Positions 36,601 to 44,179 of a stretch of DNA of 64,000 nucleotides are shown piece by piece. The translations under genes and the position numbers were made by a program. This stretch comes from Pisaster brevispinus. Its lineage: Eukaryota > Echinodermata > Asteroidea > Forcipulatida > Asteriidae. The stretch covers positions 12,720,258 to 12,784,257 of the forward strand of contig JAMKCF010000001.1 in the NCBI GenBank assembly GCA_023634235.1, written 5' to 3'. How positions within the stretch are numbered: the stretch's first letter is position 1; each line of letters starts with the position of its first letter. The notes under the pieces were generated by a model, which saw only the letters and a list, made by a program, of their open reading frames with translations, searched no databases and had not been told where the DNA came from.

Positions 36601-39600
36601 CTGATAGTGTGGGTGTTCCACATTTCAACTGTCTGGTCAAGTTCTCCCTGTCAAAATAATAATACGATAAAAACCTCGTCATAGTAGCCCGAGTGAAATA
36701 TACTACTTGATCCCATGTGCAACTTGGCTGAATTTGTACTTCGCCGGGTACTGATTCAAACGTTAATGAATTCCAAGTCTCATGCACAAGTTGGTCAAAC
36801 CTCCTAAACTCCCCGAGGTACAGTATATTTTTGCAGCATGGATTATGCAGTTGTGTTAAGCCCGGTTCATACTTCCTGCAAATGCAAAGCGAATAGTGAC
36901 GTCAGAAACGGAGATTCGCAGCGAAACATTCGCAAGAGTTGAGCCCTACCCACTGTGAATAATTCACAATGAATTTATGACGTAACAATTAGCTTTGCAT
37001 TCGCAGGAAGTATAACCGGGCTTAGAAAGGCACAAAGGATATTCACAAAGATTGATTTAATTTGTAACGGTGACATACATCAGCTATGAGTTTTTTCATA
37101 AAATTACACCAAAATAAGTTTGCACATTCAGTTTTATGTACGCACCTACTCTCCACATGAATTGAGCTGGGGGGAAAACCTCCGCCCAAAAACGTGGGTT
37201 TCTATTCGAAAAATCATGTCACCTCCTGATGCTATGTGGGCATAGGGCCAAGAAACAGCCCAGCGTATTGAAACTATTTAGTATTTATGGGGCTATCGGT
37301 CATCACCACGGTCATTGGTTTGGTGATGCCCATTAGACTTTAAGACTAGAGTATTTCACCTGCATTAGACTCATAAAACAGAACTGGACGAGGTTCTTGT
37401 CCAGAAAGTCCCCAGTAAAGTCCCCTCTCTCCAGAAGGTTTCTGAAAATGTCAATCCAAAAGTGAGTACATTCTTTCCGCAAGAAACTCCACCAACATTC
37501 AATCCTCTGGTTAGCAGTGCTCGCTCCTTCTATGTAAACTCTTTCTCCTCGGTCATCGCGATGAAAGAATTGTTGGAAAGCACGAATATGTCCATTTTCT
37601 GTGCCACGATCACTGCGCACGATGCATGGACAACCACCGCATTACTTTACAGCTTCCAAAAAGTATCCTCCAACTACTTTTGGATCATTATTTGTATGAT
37701 ACACATTTAACCAAATGATTTGTCTTGAGTATCCATCTATACATCCACTGATGCACAAACCGTAAGGTTTTAACTTGTCGTAGCCATCGACATGCCATAT
37801 GTAGTTTGGTCCTTTGGCAAAATAAGCACGCCTGACAAGACGTCTGGCTACTCTTAATTGTACACCTTCTGGATCCATTGCTTTCAATATCAGTCGAACA
37901 TCTTCTTTTCTGACACGAAGGCCACTTTGTTGGCATTTGGCATACATCATTCGGTACCCATGTAGCTGGCCCGATCCCTGTAATTGATTCTGAATGAACT
38001 GTATGACATCAGCCAAATTGCTGTATCTTCTACGATGAAGATTGATTGACACCAACAGCCGCTTAAGATGTCTTTCACTTATAATTATGCTGTGTTGTTG
38101 TGCCAATACAAAAAGTATATCTTTGTATGCCATCCCAAGGTCAAAGTACATTTTAATTAGTAGATCACGACCAGTCTGTGCCATATTATTATTATTATTA
38201 ATATTAATAGTAAAAATCGTAATTATATACCTTAAAAGTTCAACCAAAGTGGTCCCAAAGAAGTTCAACTATGCGCGAGACTTACACGGTCTATTGTCTT
38301 TGGTGTTGTGGAATTTACTAGAAAACTACTTTCGCGAGAAAACGAAATTGTGAAAATTGTTTCCACGGGAAAACGAAATCTTGAAAATTATTTCCACGAG
38401 AAAACGAAATGTTGAAAATTATCTCCACGGGAAAACGAAATTTTGAAAATTATTTCCACGGGAAAACGAAATGTTGAAAATTATCTCCACGGGAAAACGA
38501 AATGTTGAAAATTATTTCCACGAGAAAACGAAATGTTGAAAATTATCTCCACGGGAAAACGAAATTTTGAAAATTATTTCCACGGGAAAACGAAATTTTG
38601 AAAATTATCACCACGGGAAAACGAAATTTTGAAAATTATCTCCACGGGAAAACGAAATGTTGAAAATTATCTCCACGGGAAAACGAAATGTTGAAAATTA
38701 TTTCCACGGGAAAACGAAATGTTGACAATTATTTCCACGAGAAAACGAAATGTTGACAATTATTTCCACGAGAAAACGAAATCGTGACAATTATTTCCAC
38801 GAGAAAACGAATTCGTGACAATTATTTCCACGAGAAAACGAAATCGTGACAATTATTTCCACGAGAAAACGAAATCGTGACAATTATTTCCACGAGAAAA
38901 CGAAATCGTGACAATTATTTCCATGAGAAAACGAAATAATTTTTTTTCGGGATGTCACCTCCCGGGCTCCGTAAAAACCGTCTCAAGAACATCAAAATGA
39001 AAAGTCTCTTTCCTTGAGTTGAACCGTGAAGGATCGTCCGGAGGATCTGAAAAGAAATTCCTCCCTCGTCCCTGAGATGCTACTTGTGGAGGACAAGTCC
39101 TCCCTGGACCAAGCCTCTGGAGGAATAACATTCTTGTCTGGATGACTCCTACAAGACAACCTCCAGTTGTGTCTTCAGCGTCTACGAATGACTCGGAATA
39201 CTTCACATTCATTCCATTGATTGTCTTCCTTCACTGCGCCATTAATCTTTAAGCAAAAGTGCATCTGCCGCCGCATCTGATTTATGTAGCACTGCTTTTT
39301 TAGTCTTGAGAGACATTCCGGGCTACCTTTACATTGTACATGTACAGTGTGCCAATTCATTATTCATTTGTACTGTTAAAAGATTTAGTTTGCGATAATG
39401 GCGATACTGCTGCTGACAGCAAAGTACGCTTAATACTCACTTTGAATCAAGATAAGGTACAAACATCATGTACGGCATTTGTAACGTTGGCGAACCGTAA
39501 CTGTTTGTAAATGTGCGTACTGTATGTTTGTCTTCAAACCACATTCTCAAGACGAGTTGTCTAAATCCACAAAATATTATTTATTTATTAATTTATTTAT

Positions 39601-42600
39601 TTATTACACATCCAACAGCACAATTAGCGGGATGAATATGAAATGAGAAGAAATATTCAGTTTAAGATGTGGGAGGAAAATCCCAATGGGGAAAAAACCT
39701 TCGCAATCATGTAGGGACTGAAAAACACAATACACATGCTCAGGTCCGCGATTCAAACCGGGGTCCACAGAGGTTAAAGGCAGGGAACGAATACCAGTAT
39801 TTACAACACAATTTTCATGCTTAGATTGTACAGACAACGGTATTTTGCTTTTTTTTTTCAAATATGTGTCCTGTATCATTTGGGTAGAGCTCTTCCCCAC
39901 TTCCCATCCTCCACATCTGCTTGCCCCCTCATTTTGCCTACTGTACATAGCATAAGTTCCCTCCTTACAATTTCCTTTACATTTTACAGTACAAGGCAAC
40001 TTTTATGACTTGGACTTTGTCTACAAAACGTTTTAAATATATATTTTTTTTTCCGGCACAATATCAAAGTCACAAAAAAAAGTCACTGCGCATAGCATGT
40101 CCAGAAACCTTGAAAATAACGTTTGTTAAACTACAGTAAATTCAGATCCGGCAAAATAGTCACTGCCTTTAAAGTATCTTACACCATGTATGTTGTCCCA
40201 TAGTTATGCTGGCAATGACTGCGCAAAAGATCTCACAAGTAGGCCTACATGACGTTGATGGACAACATTTTATTACGGGCGAGGGCCAAAATAAAAAATC
40301 ATTTCAACATTAAAACGAATTTGAGACGCAGGAAAGTTTTGGAATTTGTCCAGACATAGAATATTTCACCATATTTTAAGATAAATTAAAACAAATTATG
40401 GTTAAAAAGGCTAAGTAAAACGAAATACCAGTTGATCGTCCGTTTTTTTCAAAAAGGAGGATGAGGGCCTTTTAGTTTTTTATTTCTTTCGAATGTGTCT
40501 TTTTGAAAAAAAAAAATAATAAAATTTTAAAAAATAATAACTAGACACTAAGTGTTTGTGAACAAACACAAAGCTGTTCCGTTTTGTTGTGCTTTGATTA
40601 ATTGATCCAGACATTTAAAGTGAGCCTAAGTTCAAGATTGAACGATATGGTTCCATTTCCGGTTGACCCGGAATTAAAGGTCAACATGGGGTTACGGTAA
40701 CCCAAGGCTTATCTTCATTGCTCAAAGGGTTTATAACTGAAAACAAAGAAAATCGGCTCTGTAGTTCTTGAGATATGGTCCCACTTCCGGTTGACCTAGA
40801 AGTAAGATCAACATTGGGTCACGGTAGAACAAGGCTTATCTTCAATGCTCAAAGACTCTATTACTGAAAAAAAATTGAAAATGGGTTGTGTAATTCTTGA
40901 GTAATGATCCCACTTCCGGTTGACCCGGAAGGAAAGGTTAACATGGGGTCATGGTAACCCTAGTTCAATCTTTAATGCTCAAAGGATCTATAACTGAAAA
41001 GAAATTGAAAATCGGTTGTGTAGTTCTTGAGATATGGTCCCACTTCCGGTTGACCCGGAAGTAAAGGTCAACATTGGGTCACGATTTCCCAAAACTAATC
41101 TCCAATGCCAAGGAGTCTATAACTGAAAAAAGGTTTGAAAATCGGTTGTGTAGTTCTTGAGATATGGTCTCACTTCCGGTTGACCCGGAAGTAAAGGTCA
41201 ACATGGGGTCATGGTTACCCAAGGCTGATCTTTGGTGCCCAAGGAGTCTATAACTGAAAAAAGTTTGAAAATCGGTTGTGTAGTTCTTGAGATATGGTCC
41301 CACTTCTGGTTGACCCCTAAGTAAAGGTCATGCAACATTGGGTCACGATTTCCCAAAACTAATCTCCAATGCCAAGGAGTCTATAACTGAAAAAAGTTTG
41401 AAAATCGGTTGTGTAGTTCTTGAGATATGGTCTCACTTCCGGTTGACCCGGAAGTAAAGGTCAACATGGGGTCATGGTTACCCAAGGCTGATCTTTGGTG
41501 CCCAAGGAGTCTATAACTGAAAAAAGTTTGAAAATCGGTTGTGTAGTTCTTGAGATATGGTCCCACTTCCGGTTGACCCCTAAATAAAGGTCAACATTGG
41601 GTCACGTTTTCCCAAAGCTAATCTCCATTGCCCAAGGAGTCTATAACTTATTAAAGTTTGAAAATCGGCTGTGTACTTCTAGAAATATGGTGCTGCAAAG
41701 ATTAACTAGTTAAATATTCAAATGTAGCGCCCGGGACAAAATCGTCGAGCGCCCTGGGCAACAGAATCACGACGTACATGTACACATGCACAAGCCACCG
41801 TTTCAATACGCTATAGATCGATATTTTTGTATAAATAGTGTGCAGCGACTGGTACCCAGAAGTCGGCTATTTCGTTACGGCATTTCGCGTGCATTTTTCT
41901 CTGTGTCGCAGGGCATCCTGACTACATTTTTAGTCGATGAACGGAACCTTGTCTCCAAGCCATTGGTGTCCGATTTGTCACTGAATCGTTAATTATCGTG
42001 GACATTGTTCTACTTTGATTAGTTTTAATGACCAGGAACATTTCTTATTAAAAGCAATTAACTTTTCAAAACAGTTTATGTAATTTAGGAAACTAATTCG
42101 TAATTTTAATTGAAAATATCGTGTTTTTGACTGTCAAAACATTTGCCCTTTCAGCGCCAAGTGTTTTGTACACAGAACAAAAACGCGCCAACAAATGACG
42201 TCATTGATGACGTTTTATGAATTGTTTGCCACGCTGCAGAGCTACATAATAAGACGAGTCTATATTTGAAAACAGTTTGAGGATCAGACATATACTTCTT
42301 GAGATATGGTTGGAACAAGATTGCCTAATTAAATATTCATGTCATCATAACTCAGCTAATTAATGAAGAACTTGAACAATTTTACTCTTAGCATAATTTC
42401 ATGTAAGATCTGAATCTCCCATATTTATTATTTTAAAGCTTAGGTTCGTACAAAATCGTGTACAAAAGCTATGGCAATTTTGACAGAAACAAAGAATAAT
42501 AATAATAAAAATAATAATCCCAAGAAAAACAAAACCTGTTCCGACTGCTAAGTCGGAACAGCTAATAATAATAATAATAATAATAAAAATAATAATCCCA

Positions 42601-43800
42601 ACAAAAACAAAACCTGTTCCGACTGCTAAGTCGGAACAGCTAAAAAGGATGCGGCCTCAAAAAAGGATGAGGGAGGGGACAATCAACTGGAAACACAACT
42701 GCTGAAAAAGCAATATTTTTGTTTAAAATTATATTTTAAATATCACAATTATATTGATTTATTTCTCAGGTTTTTACAAATTACAATAATAACATGTACT
42801 AACATCTTTATCGACATAATATATGTAATATCAATGAATTTTGGGTAGAAAAAGAATTTTATTTTTTCTGATAAAAACTTTTTACAAGGTCTATTTTGAC
42901 GCTGTGTCGTTGACCAATCAGTGACCTCGTTTCGCGGCCGGAGCCGATCGTTAACAATACGAAGTCACTGATTGGTTCCTCTTTCCGAACTGCTGAACAC
43001 TGAATGTAATGAGAGAAAAAACTCACAATGCTCTACAAAACCCGTTTCCTTTTTCACTTGACCTCAAGTGGATGACCTTATTTTACTCTTTCTCCTTAAT
43101 GTTTTGACAAGTACAATGTCAGGAAACCCGGGATCATAGACAAGTTTGCTTTCAAAATGTGACTCTTATTTTTTCTCATGTTCAAAACATCGACGTTTAA
43201 CGTTAACGTTAGTTGTACTTTCTTGTACTTTTCCAGATGGAAACTCATTTTTTGTTCTCCAAAACAAAACAAAACTGAAAGAAAACACGTTTACAACTAT
43301 CTTTCATGTGAAAAGTCTATACAATTTTACAAGACAGAGACGATGTTCATGGATGACGAAAACCATGCTGTGGATTCTTCTGTTCTCCCCAGGCTGCCAG
43401 ACAGAGCAGGGATTGCGCAGTACATTAGTTTGGGGCATGCACGCACACTACGTGAACGCAACACAGCAAGCGAAGGGCGTCCATTGTAATATGCAGTCGT
43501 CAGCCAGTAACGTGGTAGGCTGCCTAGCTATAGCAACAACAGTTCTCAACATAAGCGAGCGAGGCAGCCATTACGTAGTGTACGTGTAGGCCTACAGTAT
43601 AACAGCAACAACAGTTCTCAGGTTCTAGTGAAAGTGTTAGGCTCATAGAATTGATAACTTCCCAATTGTTTGTATGAGAACAATAAATTTTGTAAATTAA
43701 TACATGACAACTTATACTCACCTTTGAAAGTTTCCCCAAGGTCGTTCGACAATCCCCAGCTCTCCAACAGCTCCTCGACACTTCCGTCTGCCACCGCCAT
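12658..43800 (-). CDS. SAM-domain, SAMD3-like accessory protein of the giant CACTA element (about 10 exons)
   Basis: Exons by eye (minus strand): 43800-43722, 20217-20108, 17059-16911, 16567-16425, 15951-15864, 15591-15483, 15185-14974, 14360-14195, 13577-13459, 12996-12658. All have GT/AG borders, and the phases agree from the fourth exon to the stop, without a single stop or shift; only the join of exons 3 and 4 is out of phase. The first two exons make a SAM domain. Later parts (SFEKSALAQSIITAFPQLRD, EEKISWLKENIEPREEVVKL, EFPRLLDEGM, ALDLCYKLHYVLD) match a multi-copy protein family of fish and invertebrates often labelled SAMD3-like; its function is unknown to me. Predicted length is about 500 residues. 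The transposase lies within its third intron (between the second SAM exon and the next). Confidence 0.75.
13925..14160 (-). mobile_element. tRNA-derived SINE, copy 1
   Basis: On the minus strand the head contains a B-box-like GGTTCGAATCCC (about 14130-14141) after ACCCC, followed by a body with TTTTCAGTCCCT, GCGGGGGTTTTTCTTGG and GTGGGGTTTTCTTCCC. The tail end shows repeated ATTTC on the plus strand near 13925. The body matches 39570-39790. It lies in an intron of the SAM gene directly after the exon ending at 14195. Confidence 0.6.
17400..17462 (-). repeat. tRNA-like sequence (probably a SINE head, not a tRNA gene)
   Basis: The minus strand reads TTAGCTCAGTTGGTAGAGCA (A-box region), then a CCCCCAGG stretch and GTTCAGTATCCC (B-box-like). 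The 5' and 3' acceptor strands do not pair properly and the B box is mutated, so I do not call a functional tRNA. Confidence 0.5.
17788..20093 (-). pseudogene. C2H2/Tnp2-type transposase of the giant CACTA element, degraded
   Basis: ATG at 20093 starts a region with two C2H2-type fingers (CFKCLHDIEG...HLKYLH and CRQNGCLSSF...HIKLHH). Then comes an acidic stretch, and from 19335 to 17788 an intact 515-codon frame with IPILLYSDDYETGNPLGSKK, VIDDNLGIHELLGFTDSFSA, YACRFCRAPKE, FAPDVMHDFLEGVMPLEFKL and FPDRHLIPKHHFIVHYPRL. This is the Tnp2-like core of animal CACTA/EnSpm transposases. Between fingers and core there are an in-frame TGA (about 19874), a shift near 19720, a shift near 19555 and an in-frame TAA (about 19403). 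The enzyme would cut and join element ends; this copy cannot be made in full length. It lies in an intron of the SAM gene. Confidence 0.8.
20108..20217 (-). CDS. Exon 2 of the SAM gene (second half of the SAM domain)
   Basis: The acceptor CAACAG precedes AAAACTGCATCG. With the single G left from exon 1 this reads ENCIDLEALSLLSDEDIKQL, then IPKVGIRVKFTNYLKER, and the donor CGA|GTGAGT follows in phase 0. ID.E.L..L.DEDI..L.P..G.R.KF.. is the second half of a SAM domain. The exact phase match with exon 1 is the main support for joining the two across 23.5 kb. Confidence 0.8.
20440..20692. mobile_element. MITE-like repeat with GGGCCCAAT ends
   Basis: Starts GGGCCCAATTTCATAGAGCT and ends GGTATTGGGCCC, so short inverted ends are visible. 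Repeated GCTTA(A/C) words occur inside. A partial copy in the other orientation (GCTTAAGCAGCTCTATGAAAT) lies at 21059-21085. Confidence 0.55.
20799..20816 (+). repeat. (TG)n microsatellite
   Basis: Nine TG units in a row. Confidence 0.9.
23035..23295 (+). repeat. Dispersed direct repeat, copy 1
   Basis: Shares TCACTGCTGACAA, AAGTCTGAAAC, ATCATGGCATTT, AGATTTCAGGGAGCTT and AGGCAGACATTAAAA in the same order with 28255-28540. Divergence is high, perhaps 30%. Confidence 0.6.
28255..28540 (+). repeat. Dispersed direct repeat, copy 2
   Basis: Counterpart of 23035-23295. It ends about 180 bp before element B. Confidence 0.6.
28723..28816 (+). repeat. Left terminal inverted repeat of element B
   Basis: 94 bp: an outer GC-rich part (TACGGAGCCCGGGAGGTGAC) followed by two 31-bp units containing TTTCGTTTTCTCGTGGAAAT. 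It matches the reverse complement of 38880-38973 with one difference. Confidence 0.9.
28850..32005 (+). pseudogene. G2E3-like protein: SAM-like N-terminus, conserved GW module, HECT E3-ligase domain (two frame changes)
   Basis: A noncoding exon ends at 28993 (AAC|GTGAGT). Exon 2 (29655-29752) has ATG at 29675 and 26 codons (MADLLINFLKERGIDNEELQ...). After a 345-bp phase-0 intron exon 3 starts at 30098: IDCSTLLLMEDTAMKTYIPA completes a SAM-like region. Residues about 109-209 hold RRIELGWLDYD, GGGTR and FFPDGKSKMG; an acidic linker follows; from residue about 335 there is a HECT domain (VSFVDEAGEDAAGVSREAYS, LSKGYLDHKVFPLQMAPAFF). The catalytic Cys is in AHTCGPVLDLP, codon 31898-31900, 35 residues before the stop. 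Two opposite frame changes (near 31563 and 31770) interrupt the C-lobe approach. Expected role: ubiquitin transfer to an unknown target. Confidence 0.8.
29327..29439 (+). repeat. (CCACCG)n / (CCCCCG)n microsatellite
   Basis: About 113 bp of CCACCG units grading into CCCCCG, in the first intron of the HECT gene, next to a run of T and G. The proline-rich frame across it is an artefact of the repeat. Confidence 0.9.
32627..32981. mobile_element. MITE of the GGGTGTGTAC family, copy 1
   Basis: Begins AAAGGGTGTGTACAACATTG and ends ACAATGATGTGAACACCCTTT, imperfect inverted repeats. The interior matches 54837-55135 over most of its length. It lies downstream of the HECT stop codon. Confidence 0.7.
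32982..36317. other. Element B interior between the two convergent genes: no gene seen
   Basis: Besides the MITE at 34233-34334, this 3.3 kb holds AATAAAG at about 33147 as a possible poly(A) signal for the HECT gene, a G-run at 33723-33732 and one at 34698-34712, and a pyrimidine/CCCAC-rich patch at 35455-35640. No coding frame with motifs. Confidence 0.5.
34233..34334. mobile_element. Short MITE with TTA duplication (PIF/Harbinger-type)
   Basis: 102 bp, starting GGCTGTATCCGAATTG and ending AATTCGGACACGGCC (inverted), flanked by TTA on both sides (34230-34232 and 34335-34337). A TTA/TAA duplication is typical of PIF/Harbinger MITEs. Confidence 0.7.
36318..38184 (-). pseudogene. DDE integrase/transposase of element B (two exons, one in-frame stop)
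   Basis: Exon 1 is 38184-37360 (ATG at 38184, MAQTGRDLLIKMYFDLGMAY; donor CAG|GTGAAA). Exon 2 is 36647-36318 (acceptor TTTTGACAG), joined in phase 0 to give SLMQ-GELDQTVEMWNTHTIRPS. Total about 384 residues. Motifs: YIWHVDGYDKLKPYGLCISG, IDGYSRQIIWL, VRSDRGTENGHI, ANQRIECWWSFLRKE. The catalytic acids would be Asp133, Asp192 and Glu229 (D-x58-D-x36-E), as in rve-type integrases. This is the integrase-core family seen in many fish and invertebrate uncharacterised proteins. TAA at codon 181 (37644-37642), between the two Asp, is the only defect seen. The gene faces the HECT gene. Confidence 0.85.
36859..37022. mobile_element. MITE inside the integrase intron
   Basis: 164 bp with inverted ends AGCCCGGTTCATACTTCCTG and AGCCCGGTTATACTTCCTGC (the latter on the minus strand), flanked by TA on both sides. 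TA suggests a Tc1/mariner-type passenger. It accounts for part of the 712-bp intron. Confidence 0.75.
38325..38973 (-). repeat. Right terminal inverted repeat of element B with an expanded 31-bp minisatellite
   Basis: From 38973 inward the terminal repeat continues as about 20 tandem units of 31 bp (core AAAACGAAAT...TTATTTCCACG). The left end has only two. Units near the tip carry GTGACAATT, deeper ones TTGAAAATT, so there are two unit types. The array ends about 140 bp upstream of the integrase start codon (38184). Confidence 0.9.
39570..39790 (-). mobile_element. tRNA-derived SINE, copy 2
   Basis: Same family as 13925-14160: CGGTTTGAATCGCG head, TTTTCAGTCCCTACATGA, GGTTTTTTCCCC and GATTTTCCTCCCAC on the minus strand, ending in a (TAAA)-type tail (plus-strand TTTATTTATT at 39580-39603). 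It lies in the first intron of the SAM gene, outside element B. Confidence 0.6.
40620..41700 (+). repeat. Satellite-like tandem array, about 8 units of 130 bp
   Basis: Each unit has CACTTCCGGTTGACCCGGAAG, then AAAGGTCAACAT(T)GGGTCA and AAAATCGGTTGTGTAGTTCT. Unit starts are near 40654, 40783, 40911, 41041, 41171, 41301, 41434 and 41564. Units 4-5 and 6-7 are almost identical as pairs, a recent 263-bp duplication. A single degenerate unit remains near 42285. It lies in intron 1 of the SAM gene. Confidence 0.85.
42485..42640 (+). repeat. Duplicated (AAT)n plus hairpin unit
   Basis: Two copies of about 80 bp, each an AATAATAAT run, then AATCCCAA(G/C)AAAAACAAAACC and the perfect hairpin CTGTTCCGACT-GCTA-AGTCGGAACAG. 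Confidence 0.8.
42910..42977. repeat. Short inverted repeat
   Basis: TGACCAATCAGTGACCTCG and CGAAGTCACTGATTGGTTC form arms around about 30 bases. Perhaps a small MITE remnant. Confidence 0.5.
43722..43800 (-). CDS. Exon 1 of the SAM gene (first half of the SAM domain)
   Basis: ATG at 43800 gives MAVADGSVEELLESWGLSND, then LGETFK, ending 1 nt into a codon at the donor AAAG|GTGAGT. VEELLESWGL...ETFKEN is a classic SAM beginning. It lies 380 bp from the CACTA right end. The next exon is 23.5 kb away. Confidence 0.8.
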
Positions 43801-43859
43801 AATTATCTGTACTGTGTGTGCAGCACTGCACTGACTGACTGGCGCTTAAACGCGTTGAA

Positions 43860-44179
43860 GTATTCACCCAATGTGGTTAAACTTTACCCAACTGATGTGT
43901 TTATTACTCGTTTTGGGGAAAGATGCCCAACGATGAGGCAGAAGAAAAATGTCTTGCTATATAATGGGTAAACTCACCTTTGCTATCTGAAGACTGATAA
44001 ATAATACCCCACTGATGTAGTATATTTACCATTTTGTTTAGTGTTTTTGTTTCAGTTAACCAACAGGGAAAATGTCACACATGTTGGACAAAGTATTAGC
44101 CAACAAACTCATGAATTATTACCTAGTTTGCCCATTTTCAGATTACCCATCAACTTCTTTGCCCTTCATTTTTACAGTG
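43860..44179. repeat. Right end and subterminal repeats of the giant CACTA element
   Basis: CACCCAAT, TTTACCCAACTGATG, GATGCCCAACGATG, AATGGGTAAAC, ACCCCACTGATG and TTTGCCCATTTTC precede the terminus TTTTTACAGTG at 44179. They are the counterpart of the left array. The start codon of the SAM gene (43800) is just inside, so these sequences may also act as its promoter region. Confidence 0.7.

Larger units (their letters stand above)
28723..38973. mobile_element. Element B: complete 10.25-kb transposon carrying a HECT gene and a DDE integrase
   Basis: Both ends start TACGGAGCCCGGGAGGTGAC, and the two 94-bp terminal repeats differ at one base by eye. They are flanked by AAAACC on both sides (28717-28722 and 38974-38979), a perfect 6-bp target duplication. 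Inside are two convergent genes: a HECT-type gene (plus, 28850-32005) and a two-exon integrase (minus, 38184-36318). The near-identical ends indicate a recent insertion, younger than the host CACTA element. An rve-like DDE integrase with 6-bp duplications recalls the eukaryotic IS3EU group as I remember it; that name should be tested. Nested inside are several MITEs. Confidence 0.88.
10895..44179 (-). mobile_element. Giant (33.3 kb) CACTA/EnSpm-like element with a SAM-domain accessory gene
   Basis: The left end begins CACTGTAAAAATATTGGGC at 10895. The right end, on the minus strand from 44179, begins CACTGTAAAAATGAAGGGC. CACTG/CACTA ends, many short subterminal repeats, a Tnp2-type transposase and a short target duplication (CA at 10893-10894 and 44180-44181) are the marks of CACTA/EnSpm elements. 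The element lies inside the piggyBac transposase gene; its removal restores that frame. It contains a degraded transposase, a multi-exon SAM gene, SINEs, MITEs, a tandem array and the complete element B. Without element B it is about 23 kb. Confidence 0.85.

Noticed and set aside
38325..38940. Regular 31-bp repeats resembling a CRISPR array
   Set aside because: Units are contiguous with no unique spacers, the setting is a eukaryotic transposon end, and the units continue the terminal inverted repeat.
41079..41566. Two nearly identical open frames on the minus strand
   Set aside because: They arise from the 130-bp tandem array; no start context or motif.
43146..43589. 147-codon plus-strand frame near the SAM gene start
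   Set aside because: No motif, unusual composition, overlaps intron and promoter sequence of the minus-strand gene.
44036..44043. CACTA at 44043 (minus strand) as right end of the giant CACTA element
   Set aside because: The end at 44179 (CACTGTAAAAATGAAGGGC) matches the left end much better, gives the CA duplication and restores the piggyBac frame.
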